Below are positions 28,705-38,416 of a stretch of 64,000 nucleotides of DNA, piece after piece; the stretch's first letter is position 1; every line of letters begins with the position of its first letter. Source of the DNA: Rhodobacteraceae bacterium WFHF2C18 (GTDB taxonomy: Bacteria > Pseudomonadota > Alphaproteobacteria > Rhodobacterales > Rhodobacteraceae); contig NHTQ01000001.1 in the NCBI GenBank assembly GCA_002166865.1, forward strand, positions 372,001-436,000, read 5' to 3'. The position numbers and the translations under genes were made by a program. The notes below the pieces were generated by a model. It saw nothing but the letters and a program-made list of their open reading frames with translations. It made no database searches and was not told where the DNA came from.

Positions 28705-29159
28705 TGCTTGGCAGCTTGCTGACGCTCCTGTCCGCCGGCGGCGCCGTGGCTGAAGCCTGCAGGCCGGACACCGCGCACCTGCGCGGGGACTGGGGGCAGG
28801 CGCGCTTCAGCGTGGAACTGGCCGACAGCCGGGCGGAACGGGCCAGGGGCCTGATGCACCGCGAGAGCCTGCCGCGCAGCGCCGGGATGCTGTTTGTCTA
28901 TCCCGCGCCGCGGCGGGTCACCTTCTGGATGAAGAACACGCTCATTCCGCTCGACATGATCTTTCTTGACGAGGCGGGCCGCGTCGTGAAGGTGCATCAC
29001 AACGCGCAGCCCGGCGACCTGCGCCCTGTCTTCGGCGGGAACGAGGTCTTCGCCGTGCTTGAGATCAACGGCGGCATAGCCGAAACCTTCGGCATTGGCC
29101 CGGGGACGCACCTGCGACACCCGGCTTTCGATCCGGAGCGGGCCGCTTGGCCCTGTTAG
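28671..29159 (+). CDS. DUF192-family secreted protein
   Basis: 162 aa from ATG at 28671 with GGAGG 7 bases upstream. Signal peptide-like N-terminus (LVLGSLLTLLSAGGAVA), then the DUF192 domain with the typical RARGLMHRESLP, GMLFVYP and FWMKNTLIPLDMIF motifs. Function of the family is unknown; extracytoplasmic location is inferred. The gene starts inside the end of the cold-shock gene, a tight coupling seen widely in Rhodobacterales. Confidence 0.9.
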   Translation: MGNGGHAIRRLVLGSLLTLLSAGGAVAEACRPDTAHLRGDWGQARFSVELADSRAERARGLMHRESLPRSAGMLFVYPAPRRVTFWMKNTLIPLDMIFLDEAGRVVKVHHNAQPGDLRPVFGGNEVFAVLEINGGIAETFGIGPGTHLRHPAFDPERAAWPC

Positions 29160-29202
29160 GGCTTTTCAAGCGCTCACTTTGCGCGTAAATACGGCACTGG
29201 TT

Positions 29203-29279
29203 CGGGGCGTGGCGCAGTCTGGTAGCGCACCTGTTTTGGGTACAGGGGGTCGTGAGTTCGAATCTCGCCGCCCCGACCA
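29203..29279 (+). tRNA. tRNA-Pro (anticodon TGG)
   Basis: 77 bases with encoded CCA. Acceptor stem CGGGGCG/CGCCCCG closes at 29203-29209 and 29269-29275; anticodon arm CCTGT-TTTGGGT-ACAGG gives TGG; the T-loop is GTTCGAATC. Cloverleaf assembled by hand. Confidence 0.95.
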
Positions 29280-29808
29280 TCAAGATGTCTTTCCAGTGCA
29301 GCAATGGCTCGGAAGTCCCAAGGCGCCGTTTTCGGGCCACATTGTGTTGTGCGCAATCCACAGCCCTCTACCACATCTAGCTGACTCATGCCGGCGGCTT
29401 TCCGAAGCACCGCGGCCGCCGTTTTCAACCGACGGATGATCTTCCGGCGCTAACTCTGGCGTTTTCAACGGATTTTTCACGGGGGCACGCGGTCGCGCGG
29501 GAAACAGGAATCGCGCACGGCGCTAAGCCGGTCACCGTCAACTGATTTTTCCCGCCTGTTAACCAAAAATTTGCGTTGACCAGAGGCCCGAAAATCCGCC
29601 AAGTTGTATGGGCAAGAGCGAATGCCACAAGATGTAGTGGCGCGTTTTCGTGGAAAGCAACAGTCCGACAGCCGTCTGGCCGAGCCTCGGCGAGACTCTG
29701 AGCGCCCGCCTGCGCGGCGCCGATCGGAAGGTTCGTGCGCGCCCCTCGCGGGGCCGGCACCTCCGCGAATGTCGACGAGATGAAATGCTGAAGATGGGGC
29801 AGCGAAGA
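29280..29808. other. Intergenic region between tRNA-Pro and nrdJ; long nrdJ leader
   Basis: No coding gene supported in 529 bases. No integrase or att-like repeat of the tRNA 3' end is seen. Two copies of CGTTTTCAAC lie exactly 40 bases apart (29420 and 29460). A palindrome fitting an NrdR operator lies at 29625-29640. About 170 bases between it and the nrdJ start could be an RNA leader with small GC hairpins, for example GCCGA/TCGGC at 29679-29691. Conserved boxes of a cobalamin riboswitch were looked for and not found. Confidence 0.6.
29625..29640. promoter_or_regulatory. Candidate NrdR operator upstream of nrdJ
   Basis: CCACAAGATGTAGTGG: 16 bp, with outer CAC/GTG half-sites and an AT-leaning centre like the NrdR box (ACAC-N8-GTGT type). 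A weaker palindrome GCC-N10-GGC at 29598-29613 lies upstream, but its 27-base centre spacing is not a usual NrdR tandem spacing. Confidence 0.5.
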
Positions 29809-32800
29809 ATGAAGATCGAACGCAAATTCACCAAGGCCGGGCAGGACGCCTACGCAGAGCTGGACTTCGTCACCACAAGCTCCGAGATCCGCAATCCCGA
29901 TGGCACGGTGGTCTTCCGCCTCGACGCGGTGGAAGTGCCCGCGGACTGGAGCCAGGTCGCCAGCGATGTGATCGCGCAGAAGTACTTCCGCAAGGCGGGG
30001 GTGCCCGCCAAGCTCAAGAAGGTGAAGGAAAAGGACGTTCCCGAGTTCCTGTGGCGCTCGGAACCGGCCGCCGACAACACCGAGAGCGGCGGGGAAACCT
30101 CGGCCAAGCAGGTCTTTGATCGGCTGGCGGGGGCCTGGACCTATTGGGGCTGGAAGGGTGGGTACTTCACCACCGAGGAGGATGCGCGCGCCTATTTCGA
30201 CGAGATGCGCTACATGCTGGCCCGCCAGATGGCCGCGCCGAACAGCCCGCAGTGGTTCAACACCGGCCTGCACTGGGCCTACGGCATCAATGGCCCCAGC
30301 CAGGGCCACTACTACGTGGATTTTCAAACGGGCGAACTAACCAAATCGAGCAACGCCTACGAGCACCCGCAGCCCCATGCATGCTTCATCCAGTCGGTCC
30401 AGGACGACCTGGTCGGCGACGGGGGTATCATGGATCTGTGGGTGCGAGAGGCACGCCTGTTCAAATACGGCTCGGGCACTGGCACGAACTTCTCCTCGCT
30501 GCGCGCCGAGGGCGAGAGGCTGTCGGGCGGGGGCAAGTCCAGCGGACTCATGGGGTTCCTCAAGATCGGCGACCGCGCGGCCGGCGCGATCAAGTCTGGC
30601 GGCACCACCCGGCGGGCGGCCAAGATGGTGATCTGCGACGCCGATCACCCCGATATCGAGGAGTTTGTGAACTGGAAGGTGACCGAGGAGCAGAAGGTCG
30701 CCTCGATCGTCGCGGGCTCCAAGATGCACGAGGCTCGGCTGAACGACATCTTCGCCGCGATCCGTAATTGGGACGGCACTGCCGAGGATGCCGCCGACCC
30801 CAGGAAGAATGCCAACCTCAAAAGCGCCATCCGCGACGCCAAGAAGGCGCAGATCCCCGAAACCTACGTCAAGCGCGTGCTGGACTACGCGCGGCAAGGG
30901 TATGACAACATCGAGTTTCCCACCTATGACACCGACTGGGATTCCGAGGCCTACGCCAGCGTTTCGGGCCAGAATTCCAACAACTCGATCCGCGTGACCG
31001 ACGCCTTCCTTGAGGCCGTGCGCAACGACGACGACTGGGCGCTTGTCAACCGTGTGGACGGCAGCGTGGCCAGGACCATCAAGGCGCGCGACCTGTGGGA
31101 GGACGTGGGCCACGCCGCCTGGGCCTGCGCCGATCCCGGCATCCAGTACCACGACACGATCAACGCCTGGCACACCTGCCCCGAAGACGGCGAGATCCGC
31201 GGCTCCAACCCGTGCTCGGAATACATGTTCCTCGATGACACGGCCTGCAACCTGGCCTCGATGAACCTGCTGCGGTTCTTCCGCGACGGCGCCTTCGACG
31301 CCGAGGGCTACATGCACGCCACGCGCCTGTGGACCGTGACGCTGGAGATCTCGGTGCTGATGGCGCAATTCCCCTCGAAGGAGATCGCGCAGCTCAGCCA
31401 TGATTTCCGCACGCTCGGCCTGGGCTACGCCAATATCGGCGGGCTCTTGATGAACATGGGGCTGGGTTACGACTCGGACGAGGGCAGGGCGCTTTGCGGG
31501 GCGCTGTCGGCCATCATGACCGGCGTGGCCTACGCGACCTCGGCGGAAATGGCGGGCGAATTGGGCGCCTTCTCGGGCTATGCGCGCAACGCCGATCACA
31601 TGCTGCGCGTCATCCGCAACCACCGGCGGGCCGCCTACGGCGAGGCGGAGGGCTACGAGGGTCTGGCGATGCCGCCGGTGCCGCTTGACCATGCAAACTG
31701 TCCCGATGCGCGCCTGGCCGAACTGGCCCGGGCCAGCTGGGACGAGGCCCTGCAACTGGGCGAGGCGCACGGGTACCGCAACGCGCAGGCCACCGTGATC
31801 GCGCCCACTGGCACCATCGGGCTGGTCATGGATTGCGACACGACGGGCATCGAGCCCGACTTTGCCCTCGTCAAGTTCAAGAAGCTTGCCGGCGGCGGCT
31901 ACTTCAAGATCATCAACAAATCGGTGCCGGCCGCGCTGGAAAAGCTGGGCTACACCTCCGCCCAGATCGAGGAAATCGTGGGCTACGCCGTCGGTCACGG
32001 CAGCATCGCCGAGGCGCCGGGCGTCAATCACACCTCTCTCATCGGGCACGGGTTCGGGCCGCGGGAACTGGAGAAGGTGGACGCCGCCCTGGGCAGCGCC
32101 TTCGACATCCGCTTCGTGTTCAACCAGTGGACCCTGGGGGCGGCGTTCTGCACCGACGTGCTGGGCATCCCGGCCGAGAAGCTGAACGATCCCACCTTCG
32201 ACATGCTGGCCCACCTGGGCTTCTCACGGTCCGAGATCGAGGCCGCCAACGACCACGTCTGCGGGACCATGACGCTGGAAGGCGCACCGCACCTGAAGGC
32301 CGAACACTACCATATCTTCGATTGCGCCAATCCCTGCGGCAAGCGCGGCACCCGCTACCTCAGCGTGGACAGTCACATCCGCATGATGGCGGCGGCGCAG
32401 AGCTTCATCTCGGGCGCGATTTCCAAGACGATCAACATGCCCAACGACGCCACCATCGAGGATTGCCAGAAAGCCTACGAGCTGTCCTGGTCCCTGGGCG
32501 TGAAGGCCAACGCGCTCTACCGCGACGGCTCCAAGCTCAGCCAGCCGCTGGCCTCCGCGCTGGTGGAGGATGACGACGAAGCCGCCGAGGTGCTGGAATC
32601 CGGCTCCACCCGGGAAAAGGCCGCCACGCTGGCCGAGAAGATCGTCGAGAAGGTCGTGGTCAAGGAAGTGGTCCGCAGCCACCGCGAGAAGATGCCGGAA
32701 CGGCGCAAGGGCTATACCCAGAAGGCCATCGTGGGCGGGCACAAGGTCTACCTGCGCACCGGCGAATACGAGGACGGCAACCTCGGCGAGATCTTTATCG

Positions 32801-33459
32801 ACATGCACAAGGAAGGCGCCGGCTTCCGCGCGATGATGAACAATTTCGCCATCGCCGTGTCCGTGGGCCTGCAATACGGCGTGCCGCTGGAGGAGTTCGT
32901 GGATGCCTTCACCTTCACCAAGTTCGAGCCCGCGGGCATGGTGCAGGGCAACGACAGCATCAAGAACGCCACCTCCATCCTCGACTACATCTTCCGCGAA
33001 TTGGCGGTCAGCTACCTCGACCGGACCGATCTGGCGCACGTCAAGCCCGAGGGCGCCAGCTTCGACGATCTGGGCCGTGGCGAGGAAGAGGGCGTGAGCA
33101 ACGTCTCCGAGGTGAGCGAGGCCGCGGCGTCGAAATCTCTGGAGGTGCTCAAGCAGATCAGCTCCACCGGCTACCTGCGTAAGCGCCTGCCACAGGAACT
33201 GGTGGTCTTCAACGGCGGCCAGGGCGAGAGCGCGCGGACGGGCAGCGACGGTGGCGGCCGGATGGCGGCCTCGATGCAGGCCGCGGTGACGACCACCACT
33301 GCCGTGGCCTCGGGCAGCGTGAGCATGGATGCCGCCACCAAGGCGCGCATGCAGGGTTTCGAGGGCGAGGCCTGCGGCGAGTGCGGCAACTACACGCTGG
33401 TGCGCAACGGCACCTGCATGAAGTGCAACACCTGCGGCGCCACGAGCGGGTGTAGCTGA
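29809..33459 (+). CDS. nrdJ: Adenosylcobalamin-dependent (class II) ribonucleotide reductase
   Basis: 1216 aa from ATG at 29809 ([11 protein letters not shown]); an ATG at 29788 and a GTG further up are in frame, but family members begin at this motif. It reduces ribonucleotides to deoxyribonucleotides with a B12-derived radical and needs no oxygen. Key blocks: [38 protein letters not shown] (active-site Cys and Glu), [20 protein letters not shown]. The C-terminus carries a CXXC-rich zinc/redox tail ([13 protein letters not shown]). An NrdR-like box lies upstream and a strong terminator follows, so it is monocistronic. Confidence 0.96.
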   Translation: MKIERKFTKAGQDAYAELDFVTTSSEIRNPDGTVVFRLDAVEVPADWSQVASDVIAQKYFRKAGVPAKLKKVKEKDVPEFLWRSEPAADNTESGGETSAKQVFDRLAGAWTYWGWKGGYFTTEEDARAYFDEMRYMLARQMAAPNSPQWFNTGLHWAYGINGPSQGHYYVDFQTGELTKSSNAYEHPQPHACFIQSVQDDLVGDGGIMDLWVREARLFKYGSGTGTNFSSLRAEGERLSGGGKSSGLMGFLKIGDRAAGAIKSGGTTRRAAKMVICDADHPDIEEFVNWKVTEEQKVASIVAGSKMHEARLNDIFAAIRNWDGTAEDAADPRKNANLKSAIRDAKKAQIPETYVKRVLDYARQGYDNIEFPTYDTDWDSEAYASVSGQNSNNSIRVTDAFLEAVRNDDDWALVNRVDGSVARTIKARDLWEDVGHAAWACADPGIQYHDTINAWHTCPEDGEIRGSNPCSEYMFLDDTACNLASMNLLRFFRDGAFDAEGYMHATRLWTVTLEISVLMAQFPSKEIAQLSHDFRTLGLGYANIGGLLMNMGLGYDSDEGRALCGALSAIMTGVAYATSAEMAGELGAFSGYARNADHMLRVIRNHRRAAYGEAEGYEGLAMPPVPLDHANCPDARLAELARASWDEALQLGEAHGYRNAQATVIAPTGTIGLVMDCDTTGIEPDFALVKFKKLAGGGYFKIINKSVPAALEKLGYTSAQIEEIVGYAVGHGSIAEAPGVNHTSLIGHGFGPRELEKVDAALGSAFDIRFVFNQWTLGAAFCTDVLGIPAEKLNDPTFDMLAHLGFSRSEIEAANDHVCGTMTLEGAPHLKAEHYHIFDCANPCGKRGTRYLSVDSHIRMMAAAQSFISGAISKTINMPNDATIEDCQKAYELSWSLGVKANALYRDGSKLSQPLASALVEDDDEAAEVLESGSTREKAATLAEKIVEKVVVKEVVRSHREKMPERRKGYTQKAIVGGHKVYLRTGEYEDGNLGEIFIDMHKEGAGFRAMMNNFAIAVSVGLQYGVPLEEFVDAFTFTKFEPAGMVQGNDSIKNATSILDYIFRELAVSYLDRTDLAHVKPEGASFDDLGRGEEEGVSNVSEVSEAAASKSLEVLKQISSTGYLRKRLPQELVVFNGGQGESARTGSDGGGRMAASMQAAVTTTTAVASGSVSMDAATKARMQGFEGEACGECGNYTLVRNGTCMKCNTCGATSGCS

Positions 33460-33556
33460 GGAACAAGGGGCGGGTGCGCCCGCCCCTGACGACGCTCAGG
33501 CCGCAGGCGAGACAACCGAGCGGTCCAGGAACAGAGCCTGAGCGGCGAAACTTCAC

Positions 33557-33581
33557 CGGGGGGCCAAGGCCCCCCGTTTTT
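33557..33581 (+). terminator. Rho-independent terminator of nrdJ
   Basis: Stem CGGGGGGCC/GGCCCCCCG with an AA loop (33557-33576) followed by TTTTT on the plus strand, about 100 bases after the nrdJ stop and just before the convergent FkbM gene. Confidence 0.92.
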
Positions 33582-33598
33582 CTTTGCGATCCAATGGC

Positions 33599-34261
33599 TC
33601 AGCCGCCGGATTTGAGGCGCCATTCCTCCCAGACGAAGGGATATTCCCAGGCGCAGTCATGGGTCTGGCGCAGCCGGGCGCGGATATCGTCGCGCGCCGC
33701 CGCCAGCGCGGGCTCGAACAGGTGGAACTGCACCTGCAGGCGCCGGATGCGTCCGATCACGCCCGCCGCGATCAGGGTCGGCAGCAGGTCGTATTCCCCG
33801 CCCTCGATGTTGATTTTCATCAGATCGATCCGGGGAACGTCGCGTTCGTCGAAAAAACGCGAAACCGAGCGGACCTCGCCGGTGATCTGCGCATCAGGGC
33901 CCGACAGCGCCGAGGAGGCATCGCCCGCGTCGGACAGCGCCAGCGCGCCGTCCTGCCCGCCCAGGGCGAAGGCATGCACCTCGACCCGATCGTCGCCGGC
34001 GAAACGCGCCCGCAGATCCCCGGCGAATGCGGGGTGCGGCTCGAACACATGCACATGCGCGGCGGGCTGCTGGGTCAAAACCCGCGCGGTCCAGTCGCCG
34101 CGATAGCCGCCCAGGTCGAAGGCGACGGCCCCCTCGGGCAGGGTGCCGTAGTCGAACAGCCGGTTGTCGCCCCTGTCGCGCTTCCATTGGCGAAAGGCGT
34201 CGTGGAGGGGGGCCTTCCAAGGGTTGCGGCGGCGGTCCAGCCATCTCTTGAAGGATGCCAT
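33599..34261 (-). CDS. FkbM-family methyltransferase
   Basis: 220 aa from ATG at 34261 (MASFKRWLDRRRN). SAM-binding motif AFDLGGYRGDWT, then HVFEPHP and the family hallmark MKINIEGGEYDLL. Likely O-methylates a sugar, lipid or small molecule; the target is unknown. 60 bases downstream of ocd on the same strand; whether it belongs to the arginine operon is unclear. Confidence 0.85.
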   Translation of the reverse strand: MASFKRWLDRRRNPWKAPLHDAFRQWKRDRGDNRLFDYGTLPEGAVAFDLGGYRGDWTARVLTQQPAAHVHVFEPHPAFAGDLRARFAGDDRVEVHAFALGGQDGALALSDAGDASSALSGPDAQITGEVRSVSRFFDERDVPRIDLMKINIEGGEYDLLPTLIAAGVIGRIRRLQVQFHLFEPALAAARDDIRARLRQTHDCAWEYPFVWEEWRLKSGG

Positions 34262-34321
34262 CGGGTCCTCCCGGTCGGATCGCCCCTGTCTATGGCGCAT
34301 CCCCTGCCGGTGCAAGCGCGC

Positions 34322-35377
34322 TCAGTCCGGCCCGGCCCGCTGCAGCATCCCGAACAGGTCGCGGGGGTCGTCGGGATCGGCCAGAAGGTCCAGTTCCTGA
34401 TAGTGGTCGGTGCCGCCGATATGCTCGCGGATATAGCGCAGGGCGCTGAAATCCTCGATGGCGAAGCCCACGGAATCGAACAGGGTGATCTGGCCCGCCG
34501 AGGTGCGGCCCTGTTTGGTACCGTTGATCACCTCCCACATCTGGGTCACGGGGTGGTCGGGGGAAAGCTGCTGGATCTCGCCCTCGATCCGGGTCTGCTC
34601 GGGGTATTCCACGAAGATGTCGCTGCGGTGCAGGACGCCGGGAGCCAGTTCGGTCTTGCCGGGGCAGTCGCCGCCGATGGCATTTATGTGAACGCCCGCG
34701 CCCACCATGTTGTCCGACAGGATCGTCGCGTACTGCTTGTCGGCGGTGCAGGTGGTGATGATCTGCGCCCCTTCCATGGATTCCTCCGCCGAGGCGCATT
34801 TGACGACCTCAAGCCCCATCCCGGCGAGGTTGCGGGCCGTCTTTTGTGTGGCGGCCGGGTCGATATCCCACAGGCGCACGGCCTCGACACCGCAGATGGA
34901 CTTCATGGCGAGGCTCTGGAACTCCGCCTGTGCGCCATTGCCGATCATCGCCATGGTATCCGCGCCCCGCGGTGCAAGGTGCCGCGCCACCATCGCCGAG
35001 GTCGCCGCCGTTCGCAGCGCGGTCAGGACCGTCATTTCACTCAGCAGGACCGGGTAGCCGTTACCGACATCCGCCAGGAGCCCGAAGGCCGTGACGGTCT
35101 GCAGACCTTCCCGTGTATTCTTGGGGTGCCCGTTGACGTACTTGAACCCGTAGACCTCGCCATCCGAGGTGGGCATCAGTTCGATCACGCCCTCGGCCGA
35201 ATGGCTGGCCACGCGGGGGACCTTGTCGAAAAGCTCCCACCGTCGGAAATCCTCCTCGATGTAGTCGGCAAGCCCGGCCAGCATCCGCTCGATGCCGATG
35301 TGGTGAACCAGCCGCATCATGTTCTCGACCGAAACGAAGGGCACGAGCGCCTTGTCGGAGGGGGGAACGGCAAGCAT
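34322..35377 (-). CDS. ocd: Ornithine cyclodeaminase
   Basis: 351 aa from ATG at 35377 (MLAVPPSDKALV). Belongs to the mu-crystallin/OCD family; NAD-binding core AMIGNGAQAEFQS and NAIGGDCPGKTEL are the usual motifs. It converts ornithine to proline and ammonia. 16 bases after the arginase gene, giving a two-step route from arginine through ornithine to proline. Confidence 0.93.
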   Translation of the reverse strand: MLAVPPSDKALVPFVSVENMMRLVHHIGIERMLAGLADYIEEDFRRWELFDKVPRVASHSAEGVIELMPTSDGEVYGFKYVNGHPKNTREGLQTVTAFGLLADVGNGYPVLLSEMTVLTALRTAATSAMVARHLAPRGADTMAMIGNGAQAEFQSLAMKSICGVEAVRLWDIDPAATQKTARNLAGMGLEVVKCASAEESMEGAQIITTCTADKQYATILSDNMVGAGVHINAIGGDCPGKTELAPGVLHRSDIFVEYPEQTRIEGEIQQLSPDHPVTQMWEVINGTKQGRTSAGQITLFDSVGFAIEDFSALRYIREHIGGTDHYQELDLLADPDDPRDLFGMLQRAGPD

Positions 35378-35393
35378 CGCTGTCTCCTTTGTG

Positions 35394-36323
35394 TCAGCCG
35401 AAGGCCTGGGTGGGCCGGTCGAAAACGCGCCGGCCGAGCGCCGAGGCGGCGAGGTCCACCATGACCTGCGCGGTGCGCCCGCGATCATCGAGGAAGGGGT
35501 TCAGTTCGACCAGGTCGAGCGAGGTCAGGAGCCCGGAGTCGCAGATCATTTCCATAACCAGGTGCGCCTCGCGGATGGTGGCGCCGCCCGGAACCGTGGT
35601 GCCCACGGCCGGCGCGAAGCCGGGGTCGAGGAAGTCAACGTCGAGCGATACATGCAGCGCCCCGCCGGCGTCCTTCACCCGGTCGAGGAAGTCGGCGAGC
35701 GGCCGTGCGATGCCGGTTTCGTCGATCTGGCGCATGTCGTGGCACCGCAGGCGGGAGCGTTGCAGCACCTCGCGTTCGGCCCGGTCGACCGAGCGCAGGC
35801 CGAGGATGCAGATGTTCTCTTCCGGTACGGGGCTGGGAACCGGCGGGAAGCCCGCGAAACCGTCGCAGCCGGTGACATAGGCCAGGGGTGTGCCGTGCAG
35901 GTTGCCCGAGGCCGTGGTTCGTGGCGTGTGGTAGTCGCTGTGGGCGTCCAGCCAGAGCACGAACTGGGGGCTGTGCGCCCGCGCCGCGTGGGCCGCGACC
36001 CCGGCCACCGATCCCAGGGAGAGGCTGTGATCGCCGCCCAGGAACACGGGCAGGCCCTCTGCCATGGCCTCCTGCGCGGCCTGTATCAGGCTCTGGGTCC
36101 AGCCGATCGTTTCGGCCGGTGCATGGACATGCGCGGGCAGGTCCGCCGGCGCCTCGGCAGGCCGGGGGGCCAGGTTGCCGGCGTCCCGCACGGCATGTCC
36201 CAGGTCGGTCAGCGCCTCGGCGATGCCGGCGACGCGATAAGCGTCCGGGCCCATCAGGCAGCCCCGGCGATCCTTGCCGCTGTCCACCGGTGCACCGATC
36301 AGGATACAGGTTGCCTTGGTCAT
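35394..36323 (-). CDS. rocF: Arginase
   Basis: 309 aa from ATG at 36323. Manganese ligands: His99 in GGDHS, then Asp126, His128 and Asp130 in WLDAHSD, and the aspartates in SLDVDFLDP. It hydrolyses arginine to ornithine and urea. First gene of the arginase-ocd pair and divergent from an Lrp-type regulator across a 119-base gap, the usual layout for arginine-responsive control. Confidence 0.93.
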   Translation of the reverse strand: MTKATCILIGAPVDSGKDRRGCLMGPDAYRVAGIAEALTDLGHAVRDAGNLAPRPAEAPADLPAHVHAPAETIGWTQSLIQAAQEAMAEGLPVFLGGDHSLSLGSVAGVAAHAARAHSPQFVLWLDAHSDYHTPRTTASGNLHGTPLAYVTGCDGFAGFPPVPSPVPEENICILGLRSVDRAEREVLQRSRLRCHDMRQIDETGIARPLADFLDRVKDAGGALHVSLDVDFLDPGFAPAVGTTVPGGATIREAHLVMEMICDSGLLTSLDLVELNPFLDDRGRTAQVMVDLAASALGRRVFDRPTQAFG

Positions 36324-36442
36324 GGTGTGCCTCGTTGCCAGGGTGATGATGTGACAAATGCTTCCGAAACGTGTTGAATGGAACCGGCCGATTTGCACGA
36401 ATCGGGGCCGGCTTGACCAAAACGGAAATAGTTGACGGCATT

Positions 36443-36871
36443 ATGGATGACATCGACCGAAAGCTGATCTCGGCCCTGCGCCATGATGCGCGCGCCTCTC
36501 TGTCGGACCTGGCCCTGGATCTGGGGGTCTCGCGCACCACCGTGCGGGGCCGGATCGCGCGGTTGCAGACCTTCGGCGAGATCCTGGGCTTCACGGTGGT
36601 TCTGAAGGGCGACGCGCTACGCGATCCGGTACGGGGGCTGATGATGATCGGCATCGAGGGCCGCGGCACCGACAGAATCGTGCGTCAACTCAATGGCTTG
36701 AGCGCCGTGCGCGCGGTGCATACCACCAACGGCCGCTGGGATCTGATCGTCGAGATCGGGACCGCGACGCTGGAGGAATTCGATACCGTTCTGGCCCAGA
36801 TCCGGCGCTTCGACGGGATCGCGAATTCCGAGACGAGCCTGTTGCTGAGCACCCGCAAGTCCGCGGCCTGA
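36443..36871 (+). CDS. Lrp/AsnC-family transcriptional regulator
   Basis: 142 aa from ATG at 36443. N-terminal helix-turn-helix (DIDRKLISALRHDARASLSDLA with VSRTTVRGRIARL) and C-terminal RAM ligand-binding domain (NGRWDLIVEIGT). Divergent from arginase and ornithine cyclodeaminase, so it probably senses arginine or ornithine and controls that pair; this is inferred from position only. Confidence 0.9.
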   Translation: MDDIDRKLISALRHDARASLSDLALDLGVSRTTVRGRIARLQTFGEILGFTVVLKGDALRDPVRGLMMIGIEGRGTDRIVRQLNGLSAVRAVHTTNGRWDLIVEIGTATLEEFDTVLAQIRRFDGIANSETSLLLSTRKSAA

Positions 36872-36946
36872 GCCGGGCGGAACCATACGGACCGCCCGGC
36901 CCGTACGGGTGAACGGGACGGGCCGGTGCGGCGCGCCGCGCGGCCC

Positions 36947-37417
36947 TCAGCGGCGCCGCGCCGCGGCCATCCAGAGACCGGCCAGCGCCAGCGAGGCGAG
37001 GACGTTCCAGCTGGCCATCGACAGGCCGAGCAGGGACCAGGGCACCTCGTCGCACATGACGACCGGCGCCGCGCCCTCCGGGCTGAGCAGGTCCGCCCCG
37101 GACAGACCGGACAGGCCCGCCCCGTCGCCGGAGCAGGCGGCCGGGCCGGGCCACCAGCCGCGCTCCACGCCCGTGTGATAGACGCCCAGGCCCGCGCTGG
37201 TCAGGGCCGCCAGTGCGCCCACAAGGCAGACCTCGAGCCGCGGCCACGCCAGCCCCAGGGCACCCATCACCACGGCCAGCCCGTGCGGCCAGCGCTGCCA
37301 GAGGCAGAGCTTGCAGGGCGCCAGCCCGCCCAGGTACTGGAACCCCAGAGCCAGCGCCAGAAGCAAGACAGAGCCGCCGGCGGCGAGGGCGATCCAATGT
37401 CGGCGTGTCATCGTCAT
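36947..37417 (-). CDS. dsbB: Disulfide bond formation protein B
   Basis: 156 aa, four transmembrane helices. First redox pair Cys35/Cys38 (APCKLC) and second pair Cys95 and Cys122 in the second periplasmic loop are present, so it should re-oxidise DsbA using quinone. The ATG overlaps the yqaA-like stop by 4 bases. No dsbA is seen nearby. Confidence 0.92.
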   Translation of the reverse strand: MTMTRRHWIALAAGGSVLLLALALGFQYLGGLAPCKLCLWQRWPHGLAVVMGALGLAWPRLEVCLVGALAALTSAGLGVYHTGVERGWWPGPAACSGDGAGLSGLSGADLLSPEGAAPVVMCDEVPWSLLGLSMASWNVLASLALAGLWMAAARRR

Positions 37418-37992
37418 AGCTGTCCGGCAAGGTAGAAGCCGCCGAAGAGCAGCACAACGAAAAGGATCGTGACCAGCCCGAGCCGACGGTCGATGAAATC
37501 GCGGATCGGCGGGCCGAAGCGCCAGAGCAGGCCCGCGAGCAGGAAGAACCGCAGCCCCCGCGCGAGAATGGAAGTGGTGACGAAGACCCCCAGCGGCATG
37601 CCCGTCCAGCCCGACATGATGGTGATGACCTTGTAGGGGAAGGGCGTGACGCCTGCCGTCAGCACCGCCCAGAAGCCGAAATCGTTGAAACGCAGGCGGA
37701 AGGCCTCCATCGCGGCCTCCTTGCCGAGGGCTTCGAGGATGGGACGCCCCACTTCCTGGTAGGCCAGGGCCCCGATGGCATAGCCGGCGAGCCCGCCCAG
37801 GACCGACGAGATCAGCGCGACCGAGGCGATGAGCCAGGCCCGCGTGGGTCGTGCCAGGATCATGGGGATCATCAGCACGTCCGGCGGGATGGGAAAGACC
37901 GAGCTTTCCACGAAGGAAATGCCGGCGAGCACCCAGAGCGCATTGGGATGCTCCGCCATGCGCAGGGTCCAGTTGTACAGGCGTCGGAGCAT
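37414..37992 (-). CDS. YqaA/DedA-like (VTT-domain) membrane protein
   Basis: 192 aa with about five hydrophobic segments. The FVESSVFPIPPDVLMIPMILARP motif and GVTPFPYKVITIMSG are typical of the YqaA branch of SNARE-associated/VTT proteins; in DedA relatives these regions help move phospholipids or undecaprenyl phosphate. Function in this branch is unproven. Coupled to dsbB. Confidence 0.88.
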   Translation of the reverse strand: MLRRLYNWTLRMAEHPNALWVLAGISFVESSVFPIPPDVLMIPMILARPTRAWLIASVALISSVLGGLAGYAIGALAYQEVGRPILEALGKEAAMEAFRLRFNDFGFWAVLTAGVTPFPYKVITIMSGWTGMPLGVFVTTSILARGLRFFLLAGLLWRFGPPIRDFIDRRLGLVTILFVVLLFGGFYLAGQL

Positions 37993-38133
37993 GCGGCGCT
38001 GTCTTTCGTGACGGGATCGCGGGCCTCAGACCACGGGGGGCCGCCAAGGTCAAGCGCCGCCGGCGCGTGCGCGCAAAAATGCCCCGCCCGCTCTGGACGC
38101 GGCAGCGCGCTTTCGCTAGAGCTTCGGCAGGTG

Positions 38134-38219
38134 GCCCAAGTGGCGGAACGGTAGACGCAGGGGATTCAAAATCCCCCGGCCGAAAGGCCGTGTGGGTTCG
38201 AATCCCACCTTGGGCACCA
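38134..38219 (+). tRNA. tRNA-Leu (anticodon CAA)
   Basis: 86 bases with encoded CCA. Acceptor GCCCAAG/CTTGGGC; anticodon arm GGGGA-TTCAAAA-TCCCC gives CAA; long variable arm CGGCCGAAAGGCCG as expected for leucine; T-loop GGTTCGAATCC. Confidence 0.95.
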
Positions 38220-38416
38220 GGCAAATCCGGCGGCCGAGAGAGGCGACAACCGTCCGTGGGGGGGGCTGGCAACCGACCAGGACCGGCGTTCATTTCCATT
38301 GCCGGTGCGCGACGCATGCGGTGGGTCCGGATGCTGGACCCGGGCCCTTGGGCGCCGAGCGCTTGGAGATCACGGGCAGTCAAGCACCAGAGTTGGCGAC
38401 CACGTTTACGGCGTGG

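Noticed and set aside
29598-29613. Second NrdR box
   Set aside because: The palindrome is weak and 27 bases centre-to-centre from the better one, not a usual NrdR spacing.
29641-29808. Cobalamin riboswitch in front of nrdJ
   Set aside because: The conserved B12-box and GCCACTG-type elements were not found.
29203-29808. Integrated element at tRNA-Pro
   Set aside because: No integrase, no repeat of the tRNA 3' end and no transfer-like genes downstream; nrdJ follows.
36947-38383. Single large gene covering dsbB and the upstream region
   Set aside because: The frame extends through the yqaA-like gene in another frame; dsbB has its own ATG at 37417 and the expected 156-aa length.
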